The position numbers and the translations under genes were made by a program. A stretch of 64,000 nt of DNA, taken from contig NC_089735.1 of assembly GCF_035083965.1 (NCBI RefSeq), positions 15,002,501 to 15,066,500 of the forward strand, written 5' to 3'. Numbering within the stretch: position 1 is the first letter of the stretch; the number at the start of each line of letters is the position of its first letter. The notes under the pieces are model-generated. The model saw only the letters and a list, made by a program, of their open reading frames with translations. It made no database searches and had not been told where the DNA came from. Origin of the DNA: Branchiostoma lanceolatum (Eukaryota > Chordata > Leptocardii > Amphioxiformes > Branchiostomatidae). Below are positions 13,809-24,460 of the stretch, one piece after another.

Positions 13809-16800
13809 AAGTGGGAAGGACGGCACAGAGAAGAACTCTCAGGAAAAGTCCCGGAAAAAGCCCAAGTCAGCAGGTAGTTTTTGTTTTCATTACAATTTAT
13901 GTTATGTAAAACATGATGTAACATGTGTCGCAATTTTTTCTTATTTACCTACTTAAATGTAACGTTATGGCCATTTATCTCTTGAAATGACAACATTGAA
14001 TTTTGTCTCGGGCTGCCATATTGTATGTCATTGTTTGGTAAAATTACTTGTTATTTGAGCTGTGTACCTAAACAAATTCTTGGACAAGTAAATGTCAAGA
14101 ATATGCCATATTATAGTGTGCAATCGTACCTCTACATGAAAACCTTTCACAAATATCTATGTGCTCCAGTGCACCCACAACCAAAAACTTGATGCACGGC
14201 TCCAATATTGGGTGTAGAAATGTGTACATGTACCCAGTACTTTGAGCCCAGGTGTTATGTATGTGATACATTTTTTTTCAGGCAGCCCAGAAGATTTTAA
14301 CCAGGGCTAAGAGAGGCCCTGCCTGGTCTAGAGACGAAACAAGGGCACTTGTTAAGTTCTTGTCTCTGCCATGGGAGGAATGGGACCCAACACAATCCAC
14401 TGGGTGGCCACAAGCGAAAAGTGACCCTATCTGGAGCAAGGCTGCTCAGTTTGTGAAGGAAAATGCAAGATCATCAATTCTACGGCACGGTAAATTATTG
14501 ATTATGAGATTGTACTGTATTCAACTGTGACCCACATAATATTTCAATCCTTCATGCATACAATGTAATGTATGGCATTAGCCAGGGGGATATGCATTGT
14601 TCTGCATGCCCTACATTTTTTCGGGTTGCACATGACATGTACTTCATGTTTTTCATACAGCCCTTCAACTTTGCCTATTCTGCTTTGAAAATAGTTTATG
14701 GTTTTGTCATTAAAGAAGTCCAGAAAAACACATGTTAATTTTGTTCAGGTACAGGTACAACCTGTACCTAAACCCCTGTACCTGTACCTGTACCTGATGT
14801 TACGTTTAGGTACGCAGCACTAATCTAGTGTATTTGAATTTATTTACTCGTCTGGTAAGTGTAACTTGGTGAGTAAATGACTGTTTCCTTTTGAATCTTG
14901 CTTTAGATGGGTCAGTACGTGCTCACGTCAGCAAGCACCTGCAGCCATTATACCCCATAAGTGCTGGAGGAAGACTTGCAGCAGAAAAGGTAATAGTGCC
15001 ATTTTATTCTTGTAGTAGTTAGGATAATTATAGAGCTTTAATTTGATTAGGTTGCTGCTTTTGTCCTTATATAATGGAAACAATACTTTAGCTATTGCTG
15101 ATATGCCTATAGATTTGCTTCTATCACAATGCACAAAGAATTTATGATTTTTTTTTCAAATCTCAGGGTATGGACATTTCAGACCTGGGAAGCTCATGTC
15201 CATTTTGCAAGAAGAGTTTGAGCCCTGCAGGAACTCAAACCCAAGAGCCCGTAGGGATGCTACCACCAGAGCCCCAAGGAACGCCACCACCAGAGCCCCT
15301 AGGGATGCCACCACCAGAGCCCCTAGGGATGCCACCCCCAGAGCCGCTAGGGAAGCCACCACCAGAGCCCCTAGGGATGCCACCACCAGAGCCCCTAGGG
15401 ATGCCACCCCCAGAGCCCCTAGGGATGCCACCCCCAGAGCCCCTAGGAACGCCACCCCCAGAGCCCCTAGGGATGCCACCACCAGAGCCCCTAGGGATGC
15501 CACCGCCAGAGCCCCTAGGGATGCCACCCCCAGAGCCCCTAGGGATGCCACCCCCAGAGCCCCTAGGGATGCCACCCCCAGAGCCCCTAGGGATGCCACC
15601 ACCAGAGCAGCTAGAAATGCCACCACCAGAGCAGCTAGAAATGCCATCCCCAGAATCCCTAGGGATGCCGCCACTAGAGACGCCACCACCAGAGCCCCCA
15701 GGGATGTCAACCCAAGTTCTCCAAGGGATTCCGCCACCAGAGCCCCTAGGGATGTCAACCCCAATCAAATCAACCAGTGCTCTCCAATCAGATTCCTCAG
15801 TGACACCATCATCCGCATGGACTACACCTAGTGCACCTGCAGATAAGGGGGATCAGTCATACCAACCAGAGTCAGAATCAACATCTCCCCCAACCTCTGA
15901 TGATGAAAGTGAAACTGAGGTGACGCTGGAAGGACATAGATTTATTGTATTTGGTGAGAAGATAAGAGAACTGTTCCAGCGGTGTTCCAAATGTGGTGCT
16001 GGCAATTTGCTCAAAACCACAGTAAGAGGCACTTGTCTTGCTGTACACTGGACTTGTTCAACGGGTCATCATGGTGTGTGGCATTCTCAACCATACAGCA
16101 AGAGAATGGCAATTGGAAATCTTCTTGTCGGATGCGCAATCCTATTCTCTGGTGGGTCCATTGATAAATTTATAGATTTTGCTGCATCATTGAACCTACA
16201 GTTCATTAGCCAATCAGAATTCTTCAACATCCAGACAACGTACGCTATTCCTACCATTCACGACTACTACACATACCAGCAGGAAATGGCCCAGGACTTG
16301 GTCAGGGATGGCGCAGTTACTATCATGGGAGATGGCCGGTGTGACTCGCCCGGCTATTGTGCCAAGTACTGTTCCTATACGGTAATGGAAGAAAAAACAG
16401 CTCTTATCCTCGACATGAAGCTAGTGCAAGTCACAGAAACAGGGACATCCCAATCGATGGAAAAAGAGGGCCTCCAGAGATGCTTGGAGGAGTTAGATGA
16501 CAAGGGCATCGACATAGAGTGCCTGGCCACAGACAGACATAGGGGGATCGCAGCCATGATGAAGAAAGACTATAAAGACATCAAGCATGAGTTTGACATT
16601 TTCCATGTTTCCAAAAATGTAACGCAAAAACTCAGAACAAAGGCCCAGAAGAAAACCTGTCAACCCCTGGCTGAATGGATAAAGGCTGTGAGTAACCACC
16701 TATGGTGGTCAGCAAAGACATCTAAGGGGAATGCCCAGGTACAGTGCAAAATGTTAAAAATTACTGTCAATGCAGAAACATTTGCAGCAGTCATATTTCT

Positions 16801-18697
16801 CTATAGGAGGGGAAATGAGGTTTTCGCTTTTACATCGTTTGAAGTTCGCATCTGCAACAATTCTGTAATACAGTAGACTTTCAAAAACATATATTCGCAG
16901 TGTTTTGATTTTGTGGTGTGTGATCATTGCAAAAACCATGAAAATAAAAACACCACAAAAGTTTCTGCATTTACAGTCTATATTTCATGATATTATGACT
17001 ATGGTAGGTACTATTATAGCAAACAATTTTCTTGGGATAATGCATTATATTGAATTGCATTTAGGGGCATGCAAGCTAGTCATTTTTTTTGCTAGTCAAC
17101 TGTTTTGACAGTGCCAGGTTTAGCTAACCAACTGCAACTCTATCTTGTCATTTAGTTGCTGATCGAGAAATGGACATCCTTGCTAAACCACATCGGAAAT
17201 CAACATCAGTGGTCAGGTAACGAGTTATTCCACCGTTGTGCACACCTGCCCCTGTCCAGAGAAGCTGAAAGGAAGAAGAAATGGCTTGAGGTGGAATCTC
17301 CTGCCCACAAAGCTCTTCAAGAAGTAGTGATGGACCGTATCTTGCTGAAGGATATGGGCCATATGACAGGGTTCAAGCACACAGGTGAATGTTTGAGCCG
17401 TATTTTATGAATTAATACATCCTACAACACATGATTTTATAGAAAATGATGCAATTGAACGCTTGTATGTCAATGCTGCAAAATTGTTTTAGGAAATGTA
17501 CACAGTTGGCAAGTGTTCGATGTATAACCATTCTTATGCAAAAGTTTTTCTGCCTTACATGGTCAATACATTATACTCGTCAGAGGAATTTACAGGCAGA
17601 ATGACTGTTTTGTCTGAATATTCTTTGTTGCCGCAGGGAAGCTGGAGGTCTACCACAACCTTGTGTTGAAATACGCATCAAAACGGATACATTATCAGTA
17701 TCCTGCGATGTTGGCGAGACTTCAACTATCAGTGATCGATCACAATGAGAATATCGGTCGAAGACAGGCCAGGACATCATCAGGTATGCATACATACTAA
17801 TGTGTATATAAATTCATTCACAGGGAAAAGGAGTAGAACAATTAATACCTAGCTGTTGCAAATATAGTGCTATGCAGTTTATTGATGTGGTTTTAACCAT
17901 TTTATCTTCATGTCTAAATGCATTTTAGGAGCACAAAAAACTGAGTAAAAGTAATTTTACTAGCTCCATTGCATGTGTACCAAGCTACTTATATTTCACT
18001 CAATGAAATAGGAATAGTACTGAAATGTATTGTTTTGTCAAGTTTCTTCTCCTCTTTCTTCTCCTGCCATTAGCTGAAACTGGATCAATTGTCATTTTAC
18101 ACTAGAGATGGGTAAGCATTGACTTCCAAGAGTGAAATTTGCATTGGGATGTTGATTGAAGAGTTCATTCTTGGGGATAAATTCAGAAACCCATTTTTGA
18201 GTGTGGTGATGTTGTAAAAGTCCATTTGTGTGTACAAGGAACTTTGAAATGGGGAATTCATGCAAAAAAGTTTATAAGGAAGTCATTTTTTGCATGGGAA
18301 GAGAGATGGAGTTTGTAAATGTCGGCCTCCTTAGTTTCTTTTTAATGTAGGTGAAAATTGCCGGCTTAGAATTACTTTGTCATCTCTGTATAATGAATTA
18401 ATTCTACAAATCACAAACACTTCAGACTACATTCTCTCTGCAGGTGATCCAAAGCGGCGGCTGGATTACAGCAAAAGGCAGAAGGACTGGGTAGTCAAGA
18501 ACATCTATGAGAAGAAGGACTACACCTTCCGAAGGAAGTTGCTGGAGGCGGCAGAGTACAGGCGCCGGGAGTCAAATGAGTGCTTAGGGGACCAGGTGCT
18601 GCCTAAGCCAGACCTACCACGTAACATCGCGCCAATTCCTAGGCCAAGCAAAGAGGCAGCTTTCCAGCGTTATCAAACAAGATTTGAAGACAACTAG
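13809..18697 (+). CDS. DDE-transposase-like protein gene, seven exons, 5' start not found
   Basis: Exons 13809-13873, 14282-14489, 14907-14989, 15167-16738, 17156-17384, 17637-17783 and 18444-18697 have AG/GT borders and join in phase without a stop, ending at TAA. The protein begins with a Lys/Arg-rich stretch, then a SANT/Myb-like segment (exons 2-3), a CPFC pair, an eight-residue proline-rich repeat, a Cys/His-bearing region and a transposase-like core. That core contains GDGRCDSPG and ATDRH, whose Asp residues are candidate catalytic acids, then FDIFHVSKN. Exon 6 supplies LEVYHN, a possible third acidic residue. From general knowledge this core resembles large uncharacterised metazoan transposase-derived families; Kolobok-like is a guess. 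The seven-exon structure suggests a host-adopted gene as much as an active transposon, and no terminal inverted repeats were seen. The initiator exon must lie upstream of 13809. Confidence 0.75.
14282..14989 (+). CDS. SANT/Myb-like DNA-binding exons of the transposase-like gene
   Basis: Exon 14282-14489 encodes a segment with [13 protein letters not shown] followed by two further Trp positions, and ends in phase 1. Exon 14907-14989 completes it. The spacing of tryptophans and the acidic-helix start resemble Myb/SANT-like domains that bind DNA next to transposases. This is pattern recognition without a profile search. The intron between them, 14490-14906, contains a short run of acctgtacctgt repeats near 14760-14795. 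Confidence 0.5.
15167..16738 (+). CDS. Large exon: proline-rich repeat plus transposase core
   Basis: This 524-codon exon starts in phase 0 after an AG at 15165-15166 and ends in phase 0 at an AG/GT border. The internal ATG at 15170 is not needed as a start, because upstream exons join in frame. Counting from that Met, residues about 33-197 are PPPEPLGM repeats. Residues about 240-300 hold Cys/His positions ([14 protein letters not shown]) that could bind zinc. GDGRCDSPG lies near residue 387 and ATDRH near 453. Confidence 0.8.
15255..15760 (+). repeat. Coding 24-bp minisatellite (PPPEPLGM repeat)
   Basis: About 19 copies of a 24-bp unit around ccaccaccagagcccctagg lie inside the large exon. 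Because 24 is a multiple of three, copy-number change keeps the frame. The repeat is open in other frames and on the other strand, which produces spurious frames of about 180-210 codons at 15196-15831 (+), 15156-15764 (-) and 15235-15768 (-). Confidence 0.93.
16764..16976. mobile_element. MITE-like element(s) of the ctgtaaatgcag family in an intron
   Basis: The left edge reads ta-ctgtcaatgcagaaac and the right edge gtttctgcatttacag, forming terminal inverted repeats related to the elements at 50874-51087 and 52890-53080. Internal ctgtaatacag suggests two nested copies. The element begins only 25 bp after the end of the 15167-16738 exon. Confidence 0.6.
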
Positions 18698-19739
18698 AGT
18701 CAATTCCATATTAGTAGTATTACTGTGTGGGTGTTTGTTGCTTTTTGTTCTTACATTTGCAAAACTTTTGTTACCATCTAAGAGAGATAAGTAACTGTTT
18801 AGAACAATTACCAACATTTAGTTGATGTTCTAAATAGTTTCTGCTGTGCTCCAACATGTCAGACAAATTTCTAACACTGCACATGTTATTTGTATTATTT
18901 TCAAAACTGTTGCAACTTAGATCAGTTGCTTGAGTAAATTTTTTTGGGCGTATCTTACTACCTGGATGTCTAACTTTCATCAACGTATGATGCAAATGGT
19001 GACACATCACATTAGATGCTTCTTAATCAAGAGATTTTTGTGCAATTATTTTCAAAACATTTCCAAAATAACATAGATAAGTTTAAACATGGAATTGACT
19101 CTAAGCATGTGTATATATGTTCTGAAATATTATGTATTCGAGTGCATTTTTTCTCATTTTTTGTATGCTGATTATGTCACAGGTTATGTTAATTAGATCG
19201 ATAGGTACAAGTTTCAAATTGAGTATCCATTGGAGCATTTTATTAATAAATGTCCTGCCTACAGAAACAAATTTTCTATTTTACAACAACCACAATTTTG
19301 TGGATTAAACTTAAACAATGTTGTCTCAAATGTAAACACTTACAGCTCTGCCTATTTGTGAAATTATTCAGAAATACAATTGTATGTCCTTATAATATAC
19401 ATGTAAAACTAGTTCAAAGGAATGTAGAAATAATGATACTTAGACAGTAGCTAAAGTTTCCATTCGGCCTGCTGTATAAACCATGAATATATAAAAATGA
19501 GTACATACAGGTAGACAGGTCTTTATATTTGGTTGAAACACACCTGTTATACAGTGTTAGAAGTTTGGAAACATCTGTGAGTACATGTAAGACTGTTATC
19601 AAGATTGTTTTTAGACTTACCAGCTAACCCTAATTCTAACAGTATAAAGTTAGTAGAATACAAACTGATTTATAGACCAACTGAACAGGTAATGGCGAAA
19701 TATCTTAGCAACAAAATATCCTGATTCTGTAATCCAATT
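18698..19739. other. 3' flank of the transposase-like gene
   Basis: AT-rich sequence with no coding signal. An aataaa hexamer at about 19245 follows the stop codon by some 550 bp and is a candidate polyadenylation signal for the upstream gene. The 5' edge of the LINE at 19740 is not sharply visible. Confidence 0.4.
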
Positions 19740-22700
19740 TTGGCCATATATCTAGACCTACATGCAGAGCAGCCTTTTCTAGGGACAGCACTGCTCTCCC
19801 CGGAAGGGGAAGGGGAGATAAAAGGATCCCTAAAGAAAGCCTACCACACAGCGCCCCTGGCAGGAGGCCGTGCCTGCATGGGCATCCAGTCCTGCGGCCG
19901 AGGAAACAGGAGAAACAAGATAAGGAAGCCCCTGACTCTGGGGGCATGGAATGTGAGGACTCTGCTAGACAGAGGAAACAGACCAGAGCGACGCACCGCA
20001 CTCATTGCCAGGCTGTTGGGCCAGTACCAGATTGACATAGCAGCTCTGAGTGAGACCAGATTCGCTGGAGAAACTCAACTGGAGGAGATAGGCGGAGGCT
20101 ACACCTTTTACTGCATCGGGAAGCCTCAAGATGCCTCGAGGACGTCTGGCGTTGGATTTGCTATTCGCACGGAGCTTGCGAGAAAGCTCGACAACCTACC
20201 GTGTGGGATCAATGACCGATTGATGACCTTACGTCTCAAACTTGCAAAGGACTGCTTTGCCACCATCATTAGCGCGTACGCACCTACTATGACAAACCCA
20301 GATGATATCAAGGAAGCCTTCTATGAGGATCTCAACCGTGTCCTCTCGGAGGTGAACAGCAAGGACAAGATCATCCTCCTTGGAGATTTTAATGCACGAG
20401 TTGGAACAGATGTGTCCTCCTGGCCGAACGTCTTAGGACACCATGGCACCGGAAAGTGCAACTCCAATGGACTGATGTTGTTATCGATGTGTGCTCAACA
20501 CAGACTGTCCATCACCAACACAATATTTCAGCAAGCGGACAAGTACAAAAACACATGGATGCACCCTAGATCAAGACAGTGGCATATGCTAGATTACGTT
20601 ATAGTGCGCCAAAAAGATAGAGGTGATGTGCATAGCACACGCTGCATGAGAGGAGCCGACTGTTGGTCCGATCATCGCCTACTCCGTAGCAAGATGGACC
20701 TTAACCTTGCTTTGAAAAGGAAGACGGCTAGAGAAAAGCCCCTGCGGAAACTGAACATTGCTCAGGTCAGCATCAAGCAGGAAGCACTGCAGCAAAATCT
20801 TCAGAAATCACTGTCCAACATCGAGCAGGAGCAAGACAACCTGGAAAAGAAATGGAGGACCTTCCGAGAGGCCGTCTACAGCGCTGCAGCTGACACCCTT
20901 GGTTTTGTAAAGAGGAAGCACCAAGACTGGTTTGATGAGAATGAAGAAGGCATTCAGAAGCTCATCGACAAGGTACATAAAGCGCACAATGATCACCTTC
21001 ATGACAAGACCAACAGCAGGACAAAACAGGACTACCAGCAGGCAAGGCAACTTCTCCAGCAGAAGCTGCGGAAGATGAAGAATAACTGGTGGGAAAGAAA
21101 GGCTGAGGAGCTGCAAGCAGCAGCCGACAACCACGACATGAAGACACTTCATGGAGGCCTGAGAGACGTTTACGGACCCAAGGCATCTGGCTCAGCCCCA
21201 GTAAGATCTTCTGACCAGTCCACCTTGCTCACCCAGAAAACCGACATCCTTGCTCGATGGGCAGAACATTTCAACCATGTGCTGAACAGAGAATCAACCA
21301 TCTCCGAAGAGGCAATCGCGTATTTGCCACAACTACCAACAAAGGACTCAATGGCGGACCCCCCAACCACTGCTGAGGTTGTTAAGGCCTTGAGGCAAAC
21401 AACACCCGGAAAGGCACCAGGAGCAGATGGGATTCCTGCTGATATCTACAAGAACGGAGGCGACGTGCTTCTAGCGAAACTGACGTCCCTGTTCAATTCC
21501 ATCTGGGAAGCAGGAGAAGTCCCACAAGACTTTAAGGATGCATCCATAGTGCATATTTACAAGAGGAAAGGGGACAAAACATCCTGTGACAATCACCGCG
21601 GAATATCGCTCCTGTGTATCGCTGGGAAAATACTTGCCAGAGTTATCCTCAACCGGCTCATCACGAACATTGCAGAGACTGTCGTTCCTGAATCCCAGTG
21701 TGGGTTTCGAGCTGGAAGGGGCACCAGTGACATGGTTTTCGCTCTTCGTCAGGTACAGGAGAAATGTCGCGAGCAAAATCAGGAGCTTCACCTGGCCTTT
21801 GTGGATCTAACCAAGGCGTTTGATACCGTGAACCGGGAAGGCTTGTGGAAGATCTTGCAAAAGTTTGGCTGTCCAGACAAGCTTATAGCACTGATTGCCT
21901 CCTTCCACAAAGGCATGCAAGCCAGAGTCCAGGAAAACGGAGATGCCTCAGATCCCTTTGAAGTGTCCAATGGAGTAAAACAGGGCTGCGTCCTCGCACC
22001 TACCTTGTTCTCCATCCTGTTCGCAGCAATGCTCCTTGATGCCTTCAGCAGTTGTAAAAGAGGGGTGTACATCCAGTTTCGCTCTGATGGAAAACTCTTC
22101 AACCTGCGAAGACTCCAAGCCAAGACCAAAGTGTTCGAGGCCATCCTACGTGAGTTCCTCTTTGCAGACGATTGCGCACTGGGCGCACACTCCCATGAGG
22201 ACCTGCAGTACATAATGGATCGCTTTGCAACTGCCTGTGGACGGTTCGGACTCACGATCAGCCTAGGTAAGACTGAAGCCATGTTCCAGCCCTTACCATC
22301 ACAGGCTGCCAACGTGCCACCACCTCCTCCCATCGTCATCAACAACACAGAAATCAAGACCGTGGGAAAGTTCTGCTACCTGGGTAGCACCATTACAAGC
22401 AGTGGATCCCTTGACGTAGAGGTGATGCAGCGCATTGGAAAAGCAAGTGTAGCCTTTGGCCGTCTCACGAAGAGACTGTGGCACGACCACGGCATCCGCC
22501 TCTCCACCGAGATTTCTGTGTACAAAGCCGTTGTACTGAGTGCACTTCTCTACTGCTGCGAGACCTGGACAACCTACCGCCGGCACATCCAACTACTGGA
22601 GCAGTTTCATCAGCGATGTCTCCGGAAAATCTGCAGCATCAAATGGCAGGACAGAGTGTCCAACCTTCAGGTCCTAAAGAAGTGTGGCCTCCCTAGCATT

Positions 22701-23108
22701 GAATGCCTGATCATCAAGTGCCAGCTAAGATGGACAGGACACATTGTCCGCATGGAAGACAGCAGAATTCCCAAGATGCTACTATATGGGCAACTAAAAG
22801 AAGGGCACCGCAACCAGGGCAGACCCCTCAAAAGGTACAGAGACAATCTGAAGACAAGCCTTAAGAGCTGCAACATCAACGTTGACTGCTGGGAAGCCAT
22901 TGCCCAAGACAGAGCGCTGTGGAGAAATCAGTGCGCGTTAGGAATAAGGACATTCGAGGCCAACAGAGCTGCTGCTATTCAGGAGAAGAAGGAGAAGAGG
23001 AAACAGCGCTCCACACCAGACTGTTCCTTTCCGTGCAGCATCTGTGGCCGCTCATGTGCGTCACGAATTGGTCTTCATTCCCACATGAGGACCCACCTTG
23101 GCAAATGA
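19740..23108 (+). CDS. Non-LTR retrotransposon ORF: APE endonuclease, reverse transcriptase, C2H2 finger
   Basis: A single uninterrupted frame of 1122 codons. The endonuclease begins near residue 65 (LGAWNVRTL) with SETRF, GDFNA near 215 and SDHRL near 310, the usual apurinic-endonuclease signatures. The reverse transcriptase spans roughly residues 530-870, with FVDLTKAFD near 687 and the catalytic FADD near 808. A classic C2H2 finger (C1099, C1102, H1115, H1119) closes the protein. One ORF of this size with an N-terminal endonuclease recalls RTE-type elements and CFDP2-like endonuclease genes, but the clade is not settled. An internal Met near 19878 is another possible start. The 3' UTR is short, with an atccatccatc stretch near 23145. 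No disabling change was seen, so the copy may be young. Confidence 0.9.
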   Translation: MAIYLDLHAEQPFLGTALLSPEGEGEIKGSLKKAYHTAPLAGGRACMGIQSCGRGNRRNKIRKPLTLGAWNVRTLLDRGNRPERRTALIARLLGQYQIDIAALSETRFAGETQLEEIGGGYTFYCIGKPQDASRTSGVGFAIRTELARKLDNLPCGINDRLMTLRLKLAKDCFATIISAYAPTMTNPDDIKEAFYEDLNRVLSEVNSKDKIILLGDFNARVGTDVSSWPNVLGHHGTGKCNSNGLMLLSMCAQHRLSITNTIFQQADKYKNTWMHPRSRQWHMLDYVIVRQKDRGDVHSTRCMRGADCWSDHRLLRSKMDLNLALKRKTAREKPLRKLNIAQVSIKQEALQQNLQKSLSNIEQEQDNLEKKWRTFREAVYSAAADTLGFVKRKHQDWFDENEEGIQKLIDKVHKAHNDHLHDKTNSRTKQDYQQARQLLQQKLRKMKNNWWERKAEELQAAADNHDMKTLHGGLRDVYGPKASGSAPVRSSDQSTLLTQKTDILARWAEHFNHVLNRESTISEEAIAYLPQLPTKDSMADPPTTAEVVKALRQTTPGKAPGADGIPADIYKNGGDVLLAKLTSLFNSIWEAGEVPQDFKDASIVHIYKRKGDKTSCDNHRGISLLCIAGKILARVILNRLITNIAETVVPESQCGFRAGRGTSDMVFALRQVQEKCREQNQELHLAFVDLTKAFDTVNREGLWKILQKFGCPDKLIALIASFHKGMQARVQENGDASDPFEVSNGVKQGCVLAPTLFSILFAAMLLDAFSSCKRGVYIQFRSDGKLFNLRRLQAKTKVFEAILREFLFADDCALGAHSHEDLQYIMDRFATACGRFGLTISLGKTEAMFQPLPSQAANVPPPPPIVINNTEIKTVGKFCYLGSTITSSGSLDVEVMQRIGKASVAFGRLTKRLWHDHGIRLSTEISVYKAVVLSALLYCCETWTTYRRHIQLLEQFHQRCLRKICSIKWQDRVSNLQVLKKCGLPSIECLIIKCQLRWTGHIVRMEDSRIPKMLLYGQLKEGHRNQGRPLKRYRDNLKTSLKSCNINVDCWEAIAQDRALWRNQCALGIRTFEANRAAAIQEKKEKRKQRSTPDCSFPCSICGRSCASRIGLHSHMRTHLGK

Positions 23109-23925
23109 CGTGTGAGCCTACTCATCTGTCGTACCGACAGGAGAATCCATCCATCATATTCAGATTGAGAGTTAACTGGAATGTCTAACACAATAGAAAG
23201 ATGGGACTTACCCAAATTTCAAATTAAACTGAGCATAAAGGAGTGAGCAATTAACAAATTCTGTGAAATCATGTTATGCAGATAGGACAGGTGACTCGAT
23301 GAGCAAGTTGCAGAAAGTTTATGGCACTCCATCCCTTGACAGACAGGGGATGCCATAAACTTTCTGTAACTCATGACCACATGCTTTATGAGTCACATGT
23401 TCTACATGTACATCTGCATAAAGTGACGTCACAGAAGCGGTGGACTGCCCTTTCCTTGACAACTTCTAGATCTGTTCAGTCAAAAATTTGGGTAAGACCC
23501 ATTTTTCTGTGTCGGATATCACAGCTTAATCTTGCTTCACAGGCAATGATATTCTACCACCATAGATGAAATTTCAAGCAAAGTCGTTACTTATTTGTTG
23601 TAAAGACAGCAGTAAAATCACACCAGGTACAGGCAAGTGCATTGCAGCTCTCTTGATACCACTAATGAAGAATCACTGTTGTGGTAAAAGAACTTTGATA
23701 TCAGTAATGAGGAATAAGTTATCATCAAGAAAAAATGAATCTGCGACAGTCTCTGTTTTACAGTCACTGTGATAAAACTTACCGATAGTTCACTATTTAG
23801 TAATCTAAGACCATTTCTGCTGCAAAATTATTTACATATCATGGTAAATTACATTGTAAATGTAAGAATATAATTGATACAGCTGTGCACTGAATTAGTA
23901 ACCTTTCACAATTGAGGAAGAAAAT
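23109..23925. other. Spacer between two LINE remnants
   Basis: Near 23310-23385 there is a short inverted repeat: tttatggcactccatccc against ggggatgccataaacttt. No coding exon was recognised. Confidence 0.4.
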
Positions 23926-24010
23926 AATGAATGAATGAATGAATGAATGAATGAATGAAGACCTTTATTGCACACACATACCCAACTGGGTTTAGTACAG
24001 GTCACAACAG
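23926..24010 (-). mobile_element. 3' tail of a LINE, minus orientation
   Basis: A run of eight tgaa units is followed by gacctttattgcacacacat, the reverse complement of a typical LINE 3' end with a tetranucleotide tail. Only the end is recognisable. The same arrangement recurs in shorter form near 51625. Confidence 0.5.
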
Positions 24011-24159
24011 AAAACATCACAGTTTGCAAAATAATGTCAGAGTTCCGACTTCCGAGCAAACTCAATCACAGTATAACTAACTAACAGCAAAAAGAGGAGG
24101 TGCGTGAGTAAGGAGAAAGTAGTGGTGTTAGTAGAGACTTAGTGTGAATACGTCAATGA

Positions 24160-24460
24160 AGGATAGACATCCAGGTACTAATAAGATACGCCAAATAGCA
24201 ATTACTCATTAACAAGCAACTGGATATGATTTTGGAAATGGTCAGACGTTTTAAGCAGCATCCACTACTTTTTGCATATCGATTCATAGTTCGTGGTTAA
24301 AAAGCAGCTGATCAAAAAATCTTGCTCAGTGTCACTGACAAAAAGTAGTGATTGCTACTTGAAACATCTGACCATTTCCAAAATGATATCCAGTTGCTTG
24401 TCAATGTGTAACTGCTATTTGACGTAACTTAATGTGAATGTCTATTTGAGAAGTCACCTC
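24160..24460. mobile_element. Foldback element with ~100-bp arms
   Basis: The left arm, about 24160-24280, contains caagcaactggatatgattt and ggaaatggtcaga. It is mirrored by about 24338-24460, with tctgaccatttcc and atatccagttgcttg. The loop is about 57 bp. The arms differ at scattered positions, so the element is not new. Its right edge touches the splice donor of the ceramidase-like exon at 24458. Confidence 0.8.

Noticed and set aside
15156-15764. A 202-codon minus-strand gene opposite the transposase-like exon
   Set aside because: It is the reverse translation of the 24-bp coding repeat.
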